Shown here one piece after another: positions 8,207-17,037 of a stretch of DNA of 64,000 nt (positions within the stretch are counted from its first letter, which is position 1; each line of letters begins with the position of its first letter). The stretch covers positions 62,001-126,000 of the forward strand of contig NZ_AUJP01000010.1 in assembly GCF_000424285.1 (NCBI RefSeq), written 5' to 3'. Both the position numbers and the translations under genes were made by a program. This stretch comes from Butyrivibrio sp. MB2005 (lineage in GTDB: Bacteria > Bacillota > Clostridia > Lachnospirales > Lachnospiraceae). Under the pieces are notes generated by a model, which saw nothing but the letters and a program-made list of their open reading frames with translations, searched no databases and had not been told where the DNA came from.

Positions 8207-9628
8207 TCACTCTTTTCCGCTCCAACAATATGTACACAGCTTGCAGGGTTCAATAGGAATAGCCTCTACCATATCATCAAGTCTATGGTAATGAAGGGAT
8301 GTAAAGTTGAGTTCCTTTCTGATTTCTTCAAGCATTGCCTCGTACTGGGGTGAATCGGGATCTGTATACTTTCTTACAGTCTCTTCTCCGGGCTTCGGAT
8401 AGCCCTCAAGCTTCTCAATTACTCTTCTGGTTATAAGCTCCATCTCAGAATTGGATCTCGAGAAGTTAAGATACTTACAGCCATAGATAAGGGGCGGACA
8501 TGCAGGTCTTATATGAACCTCGCTGGCACCGCTCTTATACAGGAACTCTGTGGTCTCACGGAGCTGTGTTCCTCTTACAATTGAATCGTCTATAAGAAGA
8601 AGGCTCTTATTCTTGATGAGCTGATTGATAGGAATAAGCTTCATCTTGGCGATCAGATCACGTCTTGCCTGAACTGTAGGCATAAATGACCTTGGCCAAG
8701 TGGGTGTGTACTTTACAAAAGGTCTTGAATAAGGAATGCCTGATGCATTGGAATAGCCAATTGCATGAGCTACGCCTGAATCCGGAACACCCGCTACAAG
8801 ATCAGGGTGAAGTCCTCTTTGCATATCGCGCTGAGCAAGCTTTTTACCACAGCCGTATCTGACGTCCTCTACATTCAGTCCCTCATAGGCAGATGCCGGG
8901 AATCCATAGTAAATCCAAAGGAATGTACAGACTCTCATCTCCTCAAAGGCAGGAGCAACGATTTCCACACTCTCGGGTGTGATATAGGCTATCTCGCCGG
9001 GGCCAAGCTCTCTGTAGGGATCATATCCAAGATTAAGGTATGAAAAGCTCTCAAAGCATACGCAGAAGCCTTCATCCTTATGGCCTATCTCCACCGGGGT
9101 TCTTCCGTATCTGTCTCTTGCAGCATAGATTCCATCAGGAGTCATAACCAGCATGGTCATGGATCCCTTAATGATCTCCTGAGCGTAACGGATACCCTCA
9201 ACGATAGTAACCTTCTGGTTAATTATAGAAGCAACAAGCTCTGTGGGATTGATATCGCCTCCACTCATCTCCAGGAAGTGAGATCGGTTATCCGCAAAAA
9301 GCTTATTGGTAATCTCGTCGATATTATTGATTTTACCTACGGTTGTAATGGCATAGGTGCCGTGGTGTGAACGTACGATAAGCGGCTGCGGCTCGAAATC
9401 AGAAATGCAGCCAATACCAAGATTACCCTCCATTCGAAGCATGTCGTCCTCGAATTTGGGTCTGAAATAAGATCTCTCAATGTTATGAATAGAACGGTCA
9501 AAGCCCTTCTTCTTGTCATATACTGCAAGACCTGCGCGGCGTGTGCCGAGATGTGAATGATAGTCGGTTCCATAGAAAAGATCAAAAACCGCACTCTCAC
9601 GTGATGCTACTCCGAAAAATCCTCCCAT
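8207..9628 (-). CDS. PurF-like protein lacking the glutaminase nucleophile
   Basis: A 473-residue relative of amidophosphoribosyltransferase (first step of purine synthesis). The phosphoribosyltransferase half keeps the PRPP-binding motif LLLIDDSIVRGTQ (about 345-357), and the C-terminus keeps a cysteine-rich end (CKLCTYC) like the Fe-S ligands of the Bacillus-type enzyme. The N-terminal glutaminase half is recognisable, with YHSHLGTRRAG and ARDRYGRTP. However, it starts MGGFFGVAS, whereas genuine PurF has Cys as residue 1 after processing (MCGIVG). Without that Cys it should not release ammonia from glutamine. It may use free ammonia, work with another glutaminase, or have a new or regulatory role. 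The start is fixed by AGGAGG five bases upstream. No other purine gene is adjacent. Confidence 0.9.
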   Translation of the reverse strand: MGGFFGVASRESAVFDLFYGTDYHSHLGTRRAGLAVYDKKKGFDRSIHNIERSYFRPKFEDDMLRMEGNLGIGCISDFEPQPLIVRSHHGTYAITTVGKINNIDEITNKLFADNRSHFLEMSGGDINPTELVASIINQKVTIVEGIRYAQEIIKGSMTMLVMTPDGIYAARDRYGRTPVEIGHKDEGFCVCFESFSYLNLGYDPYRELGPGEIAYITPESVEIVAPAFEEMRVCTFLWIYYGFPASAYEGLNVEDVRYGCGKKLAQRDMQRGLHPDLVAGVPDSGVAHAIGYSNASGIPYSRPFVKYTPTWPRSFMPTVQARRDLIAKMKLIPINQLIKNKSLLLIDDSIVRGTQLRETTEFLYKSGASEVHIRPACPPLIYGCKYLNFSRSNSEMELITRRVIEKLEGYPKPGEETVRKYTDPDSPQYEAMLEEIRKELNFTSLHYHRLDDMVEAIPIEPCKLCTYCWSGKE

Positions 9629-9653
9629 AATGCCTCCTGTAAATCATTGCTGT

Positions 9654-11021
9654 TTATCTGCTTTTCAGTTCGGGATGTTCCTCATAAAAAACTTCCTTAT
9701 CCAGATACATTGCTGCGTCGGCTATGCTCATGGCTTTTCTGATATCTCCGCCGATAGGGGCATAATAAGAACCCGCCGCACAGGTAATATCATTTGGATA
9801 AGACATTTTATCCCTCAACCTCTCTACTTTAGCATAAAATTCCTCTTCATTGCTAAAAGAAATTACAGTAAATTCATCTCCGCCTGCACGATATACTTCA
9901 TCACCTCTGAAAACCGTAGCAATTATCTGCGCTCCGTTAAGAAGCATCTGATCTCCGGCTTCATGGCCATATCTGTCATTCACCCTTTTAAGACCATTAA
10001 GATCAATATAAACCACGCCGTAAGGTGTATGTGACAGATTTGCATCAACCACAAACTGATCCACACGGTTATTCATGGCATTTCTGTTGGCAACGCCTGT
10101 AAGCATATCAAGGCTGCTCATATCCTCAAGCTTTTTCATGAGGTTATAGGTTATGAGCTCAGATGTTGTGAAAAATGAAGTAAGCTCTATCAGTTCTTTA
10201 ATCTCAGCAAGTCTCATGGTGTCGAAATTGACAACATAGAGATATCCGATAGGCCTTTGGTTTTGAAACATAGGATAAAAGCAGATGCTGTAAACCTCTT
10301 CATGTCTGAGGCTCTTAACCCATTCAGGGTTTCTTTTTTCAAGAGCTGCCATATCGGCTTCCGTTGATACAATGACGCAGTTACTGTCGCCCACGGTATC
10401 TATCCATGAGGTTACAACCTCATAGGGGATCGTAGGCAGGATTTCTCTCATGGGCTTATAGCCATCCATGATACTCTCACTGAGAACCGAGACCTTTTTA
10501 ATCTCTTCCTGAAGGCCGATTACAACGCATCTCTCTGCATCGCTCTTTTTTCTGAGGTTCTCCGTCACACTTGAAAGCGCAACAAGGAAATTATCCGCGG
10601 ACCTGAAAATAGCACAATTCTTGATAACCTCTGCTGCGGTATCAATATTTACATTGGCAAGCCTGTCAGGATCGGGATCCTTGGTAAACTCAAACATAAA
10701 CTGACAATAACCGTATTCCTCATCCTGAACAAGGGGAATCAGTATCATATCGGTCCATGACTCCAAAGCCTTGGTCTCAACATAGGTGTGCCTGGGCTTT
10801 CCCTCTATTGCCGTATCGTAGACAAACTGGTCAAATTTCCTGTCCTTTGGCACCAGGTCGCTGTAGAGCATATTGTCATGATATCTGTCCTCGCCCATAG
10901 ACTTTTTATACATGTCATTGGCGCAGACTATCCTTATCTCGCCTATATCGTCCTTGTCCTTTTTTATGGACATAACACAGCATGCCTTATTAACAAGATT
11001 TACATATCCCTGAAAGTCCAT
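9654..11021 (-). CDS. Diguanylate cyclase with PAS- and GAF-like sensor regions
   Basis: A 455-residue soluble protein. Residues 1-110 resemble a PAS domain, about 130-290 a GAF-like domain, and about 300-450 a GGDEF domain. The domain is intact: LDMLTGVANR, the metal-binding DLNGLKRVND, YGHEAGDQ, and the active-site signature AGGDEF at 379-384. The usual inhibitory RxxD site five residues before GGDEF reads FRGD, so the arginine is missing and product inhibition by c-di-GMP is probably weak or absent. No membrane segment is visible, so it likely senses a cytoplasmic signal. It ends 25 bases before the PurF-like start, and the two may share a transcript. Target processes are probably motility and adhesion, since chemotaxis genes occur in the window. 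Confidence 0.92.
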   Translation of the reverse strand: MDFQGYVNLVNKACCVMSIKKDKDDIGEIRIVCANDMYKKSMGEDRYHDNMLYSDLVPKDRKFDQFVYDTAIEGKPRHTYVETKALESWTDMILIPLVQDEEYGYCQFMFEFTKDPDPDRLANVNIDTAAEVIKNCAIFRSADNFLVALSSVTENLRKKSDAERCVVIGLQEEIKKVSVLSESIMDGYKPMREILPTIPYEVVTSWIDTVGDSNCVIVSTEADMAALEKRNPEWVKSLRHEEVYSICFYPMFQNQRPIGYLYVVNFDTMRLAEIKELIELTSFFTTSELITYNLMKKLEDMSSLDMLTGVANRNAMNNRVDQFVVDANLSHTPYGVVYIDLNGLKRVNDRYGHEAGDQMLLNGAQIIATVFRGDEVYRAGGDEFTVISFSNEEEFYAKVERLRDKMSYPNDITCAAGSYYAPIGGDIRKAMSIADAAMYLDKEVFYEEHPELKSR

Positions 11022-11073
11022 ATTCCGCCCTCATAATTTATGGAAATTCTCCGGTCATCTATATTATAAAAAC

Positions 11074-11097
11074 CCGGCACAGCTTGCGCCATGCCGG
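11074..11097 (-). terminator. Terminator after glgD
   Basis: The inverted repeat CCGGCA/TGCCGG, followed on the minus strand by GTTTTTAT, lies about 40 bases after the glgD stop. It separates the glycogen genes from the diguanylate cyclase gene. Confidence 0.8.
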
Positions 11098-11135
11098 TAA
11101 TTTTAGTAAGACTTCTCTATATAGGGAGGGAAGTT

Positions 11136-12257
11136 TTACAAAATGTCATTCCTCTTTACATACGCAGGTGTAATAGAATCTGATACCAGCTTCTTGACAT
11201 TCTTTATATCAGCCCACTTATCAATTACAGCATTCTCGATATATACGCCGTCTGCTATATCTGAATAAGCAAGTATGATTGAATTTTTAACTATCGCTCC
11301 CTTACCGATGTGGACATTACGTCCAATAATTGAATTCTCAACAGTTCCCTCGATCAGACATGCATTACATATCATAGAGTTGGTTACTTTAGAACCATGG
11401 AAATACTGTGACGGGCATGCATCTGTAGTCCTTGTATAGAAGGGCCAGTCCGCCTTGAAGAAATCTGTTGACGTTGCATAATCAAGCAGTTCCATATTTG
11501 AACGATAATAATCATCCAAACTTGTGATAGCTGCGAAGTATCCCTTGTGCTGATATCCTCTTATATCAAGATCATTGCACTCGAGACCGATCATATCTGC
11601 CAGAGAATATGCAGAAGACTCTCTCTTAGCCTTCTTAATAAGATATATGAACATCTCCTTGGACATTACATAGGTATCCATGCTGATAAGCTTATCCTTT
11701 GCAGTGCCCATGTTGCGCTCAATTTTCTGAACACCCTTCTGCTTGTTAAGAGTGATGCAGTTACAGCCTCTGAAGTACTCTTTTGCCTGATCAACCTTGT
11801 GGTACAAGACAGTGACATCCGTTCCTGATTTAACATGCTCATCCAGAAGTTCCTGGAAGTTCTGTTTGAAAACCATGTAGCTGGGTGCTATAACAACGTA
11901 GTCCTGATGCATACGCTCAATCTGCTCAATGTTCTCAAGATATCCGTTGATATCTGTGTTGTAGATTGAGCTTGCACCGTTGTTCTGTGTGAACATCATC
12001 TGTATACCGCCCCTCTTGGAGTTGATGTTGTAATGACGGCCGGAACCGATATGTTCAACGATAGAACGTGGTCTGCTGTTAAGGTAAACATGAATTCTGT
12101 CGAATCCACTGTTGCTGAAATTGGAAATAGGGAAATCGATCATACGAAAACGTCCAAGGAACGCAAACGCACCTATTGGTCTGTAATCATGAAGTCCCTC
12201 TACTCTTATATAATTTGCTGCTGAATTTATAACACCAAAAGCTTTATTCTTTGCCAT
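11136..12257 (-). CDS. glgD: GlgD, non-catalytic-type ADP-glucose pyrophosphorylase subunit
   Basis: A 373-residue protein of the nucleotidyltransferase/left-handed-helix type, starting with [16 protein letters not shown]. The catalytic GGxGTRL loop present in GlgC is missing from its N-terminus, which is characteristic of Glg[18 protein letters not shown] and [14 protein letters not shown] are typical of this subunit. The C-terminal part has hexapeptide-like repeats ([21 protein letters not shown]). In Firmicutes GlgD pairs with GlgC to make ADP-glucose for glycogen and raises activity. Its start lies inside the last codons of glgC (14-base overlap) after a GGGGGAGG ribosome site, so synthesis of the two subunits is coupled. 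Confidence 0.96.
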   Translation of the reverse strand: MAKNKAFGVINSAANYIRVEGLHDYRPIGAFAFLGRFRMIDFPISNFSNSGFDRIHVYLNSRPRSIVEHIGSGRHYNINSKRGGIQMMFTQNNGASSIYNTDINGYLENIEQIERMHQDYVVIAPSYMVFKQNFQELLDEHVKSGTDVTVLYHKVDQAKEYFRGCNCITLNKQKGVQKIERNMGTAKDKLISMDTYVMSKEMFIYLIKKAKRESSAYSLADMIGLECNDLDIRGYQHKGYFAAITSLDDYYRSNMELLDYATSTDFFKADWPFYTRTTDACPSQYFHGSKVTNSMICNACLIEGTVENSIIGRNVHIGKGAIVKNSIILAYSDIADGVYIENAVIDKWADIKNVKKLVSDSITPAYVKRNDIL

Positions 12258-13398
12258 TTTTATCCTCCCCCTTCACATTCTTTGCTACGAGAAGGATTTC
12301 CTCGCTCTTACTGCTTCCAACCCTGGCATCCTTACCGATCTTTACGTTGTCGGCTACAAGTGCCCTTGTAACTGTCGCGCCCTCGTAAACCGTTACTCCC
12401 GGCATCAGCACAGAATCAATAACCTTGGCACCGGGTGCGATCTTAACATTAGAGAAAATAACAGAGTTTTTAACCTCTCCGCCAATGGCAGCTCCCTGGT
12501 TAATATATGCCCTGTCTACCTTTGCTGTCTCAGCAATATATGCAGGTGTAATTCCTGTATCCTCGGAATAGATCTTCCAGGATGTATCATCCAGATCCAG
12601 CTCATTCTCGCTGTCCAGAAGATCCATGTTAGCTTCCCAAAGGGAATCGATGGTTCCAACATCCTTCCAGTAGCCTGAGAATTCGTATGCGTAGAGAGCC
12701 TTGCCCTCACTCAGCATTACAGGTATGAAGTCCTTACCAAAATCATGGCTGGAATTGGGATTCTTCATATCCTCAATAAGCATCTTCCTCATGGTCTTCC
12801 AGTTGAAGATATAGATACCCATTGAAGCCAGATTGCTCTTAGGCTTAGCGGGCTTTTCCTCAAACTCGATGATCATATTATCTTTACCGGTATTCATGAT
12901 ACCGAATCTGCTTGCTTCCTTAATAGGCACTCCGCGCACTGCAATAGTTGCGTCTGCCTTATTTGCCTTATGAAATGCCAGCATCTTATCATAGTTCATC
13001 TTATAGATGTGGTCTCCGGAAAGAACCAGAAGATATTCCGGATCATAGGCATCGATAAAGTCAATGTTCTGAGAAATCGCATCAGCGGTTCCGCGATATA
13101 CATCCAGACCTGAATCTGCTTTTTCTCTTGGTGTAAGAACAAAAACACCACTATCCTTGGTGTCCAGTCCCCATCTGCCTCCCGCAGCAACATAGCTGTT
13201 CAGAAGTACAGACTCATACTGAGTAAGTACTCCTACGATGTCGATTCCGCTGTTTGCGCAGTTGCTCAGCGGAAAATCGATGATTCGATACTTTCCACCA
13301 TACGCTACAGCAGGTTTGGCAACCTTGTTAGTAAGGTCATGCAATCTACTTCCACGACCACCGGCCAGTATCATAGCCAACATATTGGTTTGTGCCAT
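12244..13398 (-). CDS. glgC: Glucose-1-phosphate adenylyltransferase GlgC
   Basis: A 384-residue catalytic subunit that forms ADP-glucose from ATP and glucose-1-phosphate. The nucleotide-binding loop [11 protein letters not shown] is at residues 8-18, followed by [22 protein letters not shown], a typical [12 protein letters not shown] segment for metal binding, and FEEKPAKP. The C-terminus is a left-handed beta-helix with hexapeptide repeats. The length is usual for bacterial GlgC. It is the first gene of a two-gene operon with glgD and has its own promoter upstream. Allosteric control by glycolytic intermediates is known for the family but cannot be read from the sequence. Confidence 0.97.
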   Translation of the reverse strand: MAQTNMLAMILAGGRGSRLHDLTNKVAKPAVAYGGKYRIIDFPLSNCANSGIDIVGVLTQYESVLLNSYVAAGGRWGLDTKDSGVFVLTPREKADSGLDVYRGTADAISQNIDFIDAYDPEYLLVLSGDHIYKMNYDKMLAFHKANKADATIAVRGVPIKEASRFGIMNTGKDNMIIEFEEKPAKPKSNLASMGIYIFNWKTMRKMLIEDMKNPNSSHDFGKDFIPVMLSEGKALYAYEFSGYWKDVGTIDSLWEANMDLLDSENELDLDDTSWKIYSEDTGITPAYIAETAKVDRAYINQGAAIGGEVKNSVIFSNVKIAPGAKVIDSVLMPGVTVYEGATVTRALVADNVKIGKDARVGSSKSEEILLVAKNVKGEDKNGKE

Positions 13399-13484
13399 AG
13401 TGATTACCCCTCTTTGAATAAATAGAATTTAATGTGCCAGTGTTCAGAACAAACGTTAACACTATCCCCTCACATCATATTTCT

Positions 13485-13513
13485 ATTCTAAGGGCTAAAC
13501 AGTGATAGCGCAA
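13485..13513 (-). promoter_or_regulatory. Putative sigma-A promoter of glgCD
   Basis: On the minus strand, TTGCGC and TAGAAT are separated by 17 bases, about 85 bases before the glgC start codon. It is the best match in the 260-base gap between glgC and the nadE terminator. Confidence 0.5.
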
Positions 13514-13613
13514 GGATTAAACAGTTATTTTGCGTGTTTTTGCGCTATTTTTTGAAAATTTGCCTTCCTATATAGAATATACTTGCAATTATATTTTTAA
13601 ACACAAAGAAAAT

Positions 13614-13652
13614 GCAGCCTCATTTTGAGCGAAGTTGTCAAAATAAGACTGC
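13614..13652 (-). terminator. Terminator after nadE
   Basis: A 14-bp stem with one or two mismatches (GCAGTCTTATTTTG with CAAAATGAGGCTGC) and an 11-base loop is followed by ATTTTCTTTG on the minus strand, seven bases after the nadE stop codon. Confidence 0.8.
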
Positions 13653-13658
13653 ACAGTA

Positions 13659-14411
13659 TCACTGATGATACATAGGCATAAGTTGTAATTTATGAAGATT
13701 GATTTTGTGAAGTCGCTCAATCTTTTCCTTCTTGGCCTGATCCTCACAAACACCTGTAAAAATATAGGTATCAAGCTCATCATAGGTAAAGCCAAGCTTA
13801 TCTTCATCAGACATCCCTGAAAGGCCATCTGAAGGTGTTTTGTGAATAAGTTCTTTAGGGAGCCCCAAAGCATCACCTATCATGCGCATCTCTGTAACTG
13901 TAAAATCAGAGCAGGGACTAAAATCTCCCGCAGCATCGCCATACTTTGTGGAATATCCAACATAGTCCTCTGATTTATTACAGGTATTTGCAACTCTTCC
14001 GCCTCCGGGAAGTGACTGCGCAATTGCATAAAGTGTAGACATTCTGATTCTCGGAGGAGTATTGATTCTGGCATCCTTTGAAAGCTGTGCACCGCTCTTT
14101 TCAAGAGCCTCATAAAAGCCATCAGTTGCAGGCTTAATATTAACTATGAAATGCTTAATTCCAAGAAGCTCTGCTACTCTTTTTGAGTCATCTATGTCCT
14201 TCTGCTCACCGTCAGGCATAAGTACGCCCACAACCCTCTCTTTTCCAAGAGCTTTCACAAGGAGCGAAGCTACAATTGTGGAATCTTTGCCGCCGGATAA
14301 TCCGATAACAGCGTTTGCTCCGCTTCCGTTTTCCTCAAACCACTGTCTTATCCATGCTACGATTTCATCGATTTTTTTATTTGCATCAAAATCCTTAAGA
14401 GCTTCTATCAT
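13659..14411 (-). CDS. nadE: NH3-dependent NAD synthetase
   Basis: A 250-residue enzyme that converts deamido-NAD, ATP and ammonia to NAD. The ATP-PPi loop IGLSGGKDSTIVA lies near residues 40-52. ANTCNKSEDYVGYSTKYGD and DFSPCSDFTVTEM are the usual deamido-NAD-binding segments. No glutaminase domain is attached, so ammonia comes from solution. The longest frame starts at 14453, but the TAGGAGG before the ATG at 14411 and the MIEALKDFD start support the shorter form. It follows the methionine sulfoxide reductase gene by 16 bases and is probably co-transcribed with it. Confidence 0.95.
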   Translation of the reverse strand: MIEALKDFDANKKIDEIVAWIRQWFEENGSGANAVIGLSGGKDSTIVASLLVKALGKERVVGVLMPDGEQKDIDDSKRVAELLGIKHFIVNIKPATDGFYEALEKSGAQLSKDARINTPPRIRMSTLYAIAQSLPGGGRVANTCNKSEDYVGYSTKYGDAAGDFSPCSDFTVTEMRMIGDALGLPKELIHKTPSDGLSGMSDEDKLGFTYDELDTYIFTGVCEDQAKKEKIERLHKINLHKLQLMPMYHQ

Positions 14412-14427
14412 TGTGAATTTCCTCCTA

Positions 14428-14901
14428 TTATTCCCAACTGATATTTTCTTCAATTATCTGCACGAATTTCTGAAGTCCCTCTGCGTCTGTCTCATCAAAG
14501 CGCTCCTTTATTGGGCTGTCGATATCAAGCACGGCAACGATCTCTCCGTTATGATGGATCGGCACAACAATTTCTGACTCCGATGCGCTGTCGCATGCTA
14601 TGTGTCCCGGGAACTGATGAACATCGGGAACAAGCTGCAGCTTATCCTCAGCTACCGCAGTTCCGCAAACGCCCTTCCCTACCGCAATATGTATGCAGGC
14701 AGGCTTTCCCTGAAAGGGACCAACCACAAGCCTTCCATCTCTCATTATATAGAAGCCGGCCCAGTTGAGCTTTTCCATTGTATCCATCAAAAGTGCTGAG
14801 AGATTGCTCATGGCAGCTGTATACCAGGGCTCTTCCTCCAGCATTCCTTTAGCCTGCAGTGCCAGTAAATCATAATCTGTTCTCTGTGTTAATTCTGCCA
14901 T
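14428..14901 (-). CDS. Free methionine-(R)-sulfoxide reductase, GAF type
   Basis: A 157-residue single GAF domain of the fRMsr (YtsP) family, which repairs free methionine-R-sulfoxide with thioredoxin. NWAGFYIM, the two cysteines in GKPACIHIAVGKGVCGTA and the third in GHIACDSASESEIVVPI match the catalytic and resolving cysteines of the family. The ending VLDIDSP is also typical. It has the usual family length with no extra domain. It is the first gene of a short operon with nadE. A cytoplasmic oxidative-stress role fits a strict anaerobe that meets occasional oxygen. Confidence 0.92.
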   Translation of the reverse strand: MAELTQRTDYDLLALQAKGMLEEEPWYTAAMSNLSALLMDTMEKLNWAGFYIMRDGRLVVGPFQGKPACIHIAVGKGVCGTAVAEDKLQLVPDVHQFPGHIACDSASESEIVVPIHHNGEIVAVLDIDSPIKERFDETDAEGLQKFVQIIEENISWE

Positions 14902-15026
14902 TATATAAGTATTCCTTTCGCCATTTAAGTAAAGTGATTAAGTCATTAACAATAATAACACTGATTGTATGGCCAATACTATCTTTAAATAGGATTTCAT
15001 AGTTTATCCATGAAATGAAAAAAACA

Positions 15027-15055
15027 GACAAGCTCTGAATTGCTCAAAGCCTGTC
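15027..15055 (-). terminator. Terminator after the GH35 gene
   Basis: The imperfect stem GACAGGCTTTGA/TCAGAGCTTGTC with a 5-base loop is followed on the minus strand by GTTTTTTT. It ends the galactoside locus 20 bases after the GH35 stop codon. Confidence 0.85.
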
Positions 15056-15074
15056 CGCTAATTCTTTTCATATA

Positions 15075-16877
15075 TCAGCCTATATCCGGCTCATCCTTAA
15101 GAGTGATGGTATCTCTAACCTTACCCTCAGTCTCAAACATGATTATCTCGTTCTTTCCCTTTTTGATAAGAGGTGCAGGGATATAAAGTCTCTTCTGAGG
15201 ACCAATCTCCCAATATCTTCCAAGGTTAAAGCCGTTTAAGAAAGCGCAACCCTTGCCCCAACCTTCAAAATCAAGGAAGGTGTCGACACATTCATCTGCT
15301 TCAAATGTGAATTTATAGAATGCAGGTGTACCCTCGATATAATCCTTAGAGAAATCTACCTTATCTACATTATCAAGAGGAAGTGTATACATATCCCAGT
15401 TATTGTGCATGTGTCCGTTTATCTGAACACACTGACCTATACCTTTTCTCTGATGCTCCATACGGGGACCAAAGTTAACTCTTCCCATGTTTTCAACAAG
15501 GATATCAAGGTCCTTGCCACGCTGAGACAGCTTCATCTGATCTTCTACAGGAAGTGCCATAGCCTTAGCGATTTCCTCATCAGATAAGATTTCTGCCTCC
15601 TTTGCAAGTTCAAGATCGTAAAGTGTTATGAGAGGCTTTTTGTCTACAAGAATATTAGCTCTGTCAGCCGTATCCCAAAGACGGATTTTCGCAATGGCAT
15701 CCTCTGTTTCCAGAGTTGAATGATAGAGAATATATCCATAGCTCTGATCAAGCTTCTCCATGCTGACAGGATATACGCTTGTGTTCTTAATGCTGATGTC
15801 ATCAAGTACCGAGAAAAGACTTACCTTCTCTTCACATTTAAGATCGCCGTAGGCACCTCTTTTTATGACTGATTCTTCAAGCTCAGGCACCTCGGGAATC
15901 TCGGTATATTTAGAAATAACTTCCTTATACCTTCTATATTTTTCTGTTATCTGTCCATCCTCTGTGAGGATTCCGTCGTAGTCATAGCTGGTAACATCCG
16001 GGGTGAGTTCATCATAGTAGTTACTTCCGTTCATGAAGCCGAAGTTGGTGCCACCCTCAAACATGTAAATATTAACATTACCAAGCTCAAGCATCTTATC
16101 AAGGTCTTTTACACTCTCTTCAAGATTGCCTGTCATGTGACCGCCGTTTCCCCAATGGTCAAACCAGCCAACCCAGAACTCGGCACACATAAGCGGACCG
16201 CCCTTTGTGAAGTTCTCAAGAACCTTAAAACGTTCTTCTGTTCTCGATCCAAAATTACCTGTAGGATGCGCACCTTCTAAAGTGCCACCATTTAAACTCT
16301 CCGGATAAGGTCCGTCACTTGTGATAAAAGGTATGGTGACACCATGCTTTTTCATGATATCCATCATGCGCTGCATATAGCTCTTATCGTTTGCATAATA
16401 GCCATACTCATTCTCAATCTGCATCAGAATCACATTGCCACCATTATCTATCTGATACTTTGTGATGATGGGTAAAAGAACATCATAATAAGCTTCAACC
16501 TCTTTCATGAAAGGCTCGTAATTAACTCTGAGTCTCATGCCATCTTCTTTAAGGAGCCATGCAGGAAGTCCTCCGAATTCCCACTCTGCACAGATATAAG
16601 GCGAAGGGCGAAGTATCAGCTTAAGCCCCACTTCTTCGGTAAGCTTTATAAATCGCTCAAGATCCAGCATCCCTTCAAAGTTAAATTCGCCTCTTTGGGG
16701 CTCATGCATGTTCCACGGAATATATGTCTCAACGGTGTTTCCACCCATTGCTTTCAATTTTAATAATCTATCTCTCCAATACTCAGGGACAGTACGGAAA
16801 TAGTGAAAAGATCCTGAAATTATCTTAAATGGTTCTCCATCAAGGTAAAACTTGTCTTTTATTTGAAATCTACTCAT
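15075..16877 (-). CDS. Beta-galactosidase, glycoside hydrolase family 35
   Basis: A 600-residue cytoplasmic enzyme (no signal peptide) that should release beta-linked galactose from imported oligosaccharides. The GH35 hallmarks are ISGSFHYFRTVPEYWRDRL near the start, ETYIPWNMHEP (51-61), the acid/base glutamate in QIENEYG (153-159), and the nucleophile glutamate in CAEFWVGWFDHWG (about residue 233). The C-terminal beta domains end with FLNGFNLGRYWEIGPQ, usual for bacterial GH35. It is the last gene of the ABC transporter operon. A terminator-like hairpin lies just 22-45 bases before its start, so its expression depends on read-through or a separate start. With the GH27 enzyme it suggests a substrate containing both alpha- and beta-galactosyl links. 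Confidence 0.95.
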   Translation of the reverse strand: MSRFQIKDKFYLDGEPFKIISGSFHYFRTVPEYWRDRLLKLKAMGGNTVETYIPWNMHEPQRGEFNFEGMLDLERFIKLTEEVGLKLILRPSPYICAEWEFGGLPAWLLKEDGMRLRVNYEPFMKEVEAYYDVLLPIITKYQIDNGGNVILMQIENEYGYYANDKSYMQRMMDIMKKHGVTIPFITSDGPYPESLNGGTLEGAHPTGNFGSRTEERFKVLENFTKGGPLMCAEFWVGWFDHWGNGGHMTGNLEESVKDLDKMLELGNVNIYMFEGGTNFGFMNGSNYYDELTPDVTSYDYDGILTEDGQITEKYRRYKEVISKYTEIPEVPELEESVIKRGAYGDLKCEEKVSLFSVLDDISIKNTSVYPVSMEKLDQSYGYILYHSTLETEDAIAKIRLWDTADRANILVDKKPLITLYDLELAKEAEILSDEEIAKAMALPVEDQMKLSQRGKDLDILVENMGRVNFGPRMEHQRKGIGQCVQINGHMHNNWDMYTLPLDNVDKVDFSKDYIEGTPAFYKFTFEADECVDTFLDFEGWGKGCAFLNGFNLGRYWEIGPQKRLYIPAPLIKKGKNEIIMFETEGKVRDTITLKDEPDIG

Positions 16878-16907
16878 AATTTAATAATTCCTATTCATTA
16901 AAAAAAG

Positions 16908-16939
16908 GGGAATACCAGCTATGGTATACCGGTATTCCC
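16908..16939 (-). terminator. Intra-operon terminator-like hairpin before GH35
   Basis: A 9-bp stem GGGAATACC/GGTATTCCC is followed on the minus strand by CCTTTTTTT. It lies between the binding-protein gene and GH35, so most transcripts probably end here and only a fraction continue; this is a common way to make more binding protein than enzyme. Confidence 0.8.
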
Positions 16940-16963
16940 TTTTGATTTAATGTATCAAGTAGT

Positions 16964-17037
16964 GTTCTGCTCTCATGCTTCGCATTCGCCAGAACTAAGT
17001 AGTACACTAAGCTCGAAAGAATCGCGCCAGGTGATTA
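16964..17037 (-). repeat. 3'-end repeat element, copy A
   Basis: This element starts at the stop codon of the binding-protein gene. On the minus strand it reads TAATCACCTGGCG, then TTCGAGC and TAGTGTACTACTTA, then the hairpin GTTCTG...CAGAAC (16964-16969 with 16990-16995). The same order of blocks occurs at 18807-18873 and 45925-45995, where the outer stem is GTTCCG/CGGAAC and GTTCGA/TCGAAC. The changes on both arms keep the pairing, which argues for a conserved RNA or DNA hairpin. Confidence 0.75.
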
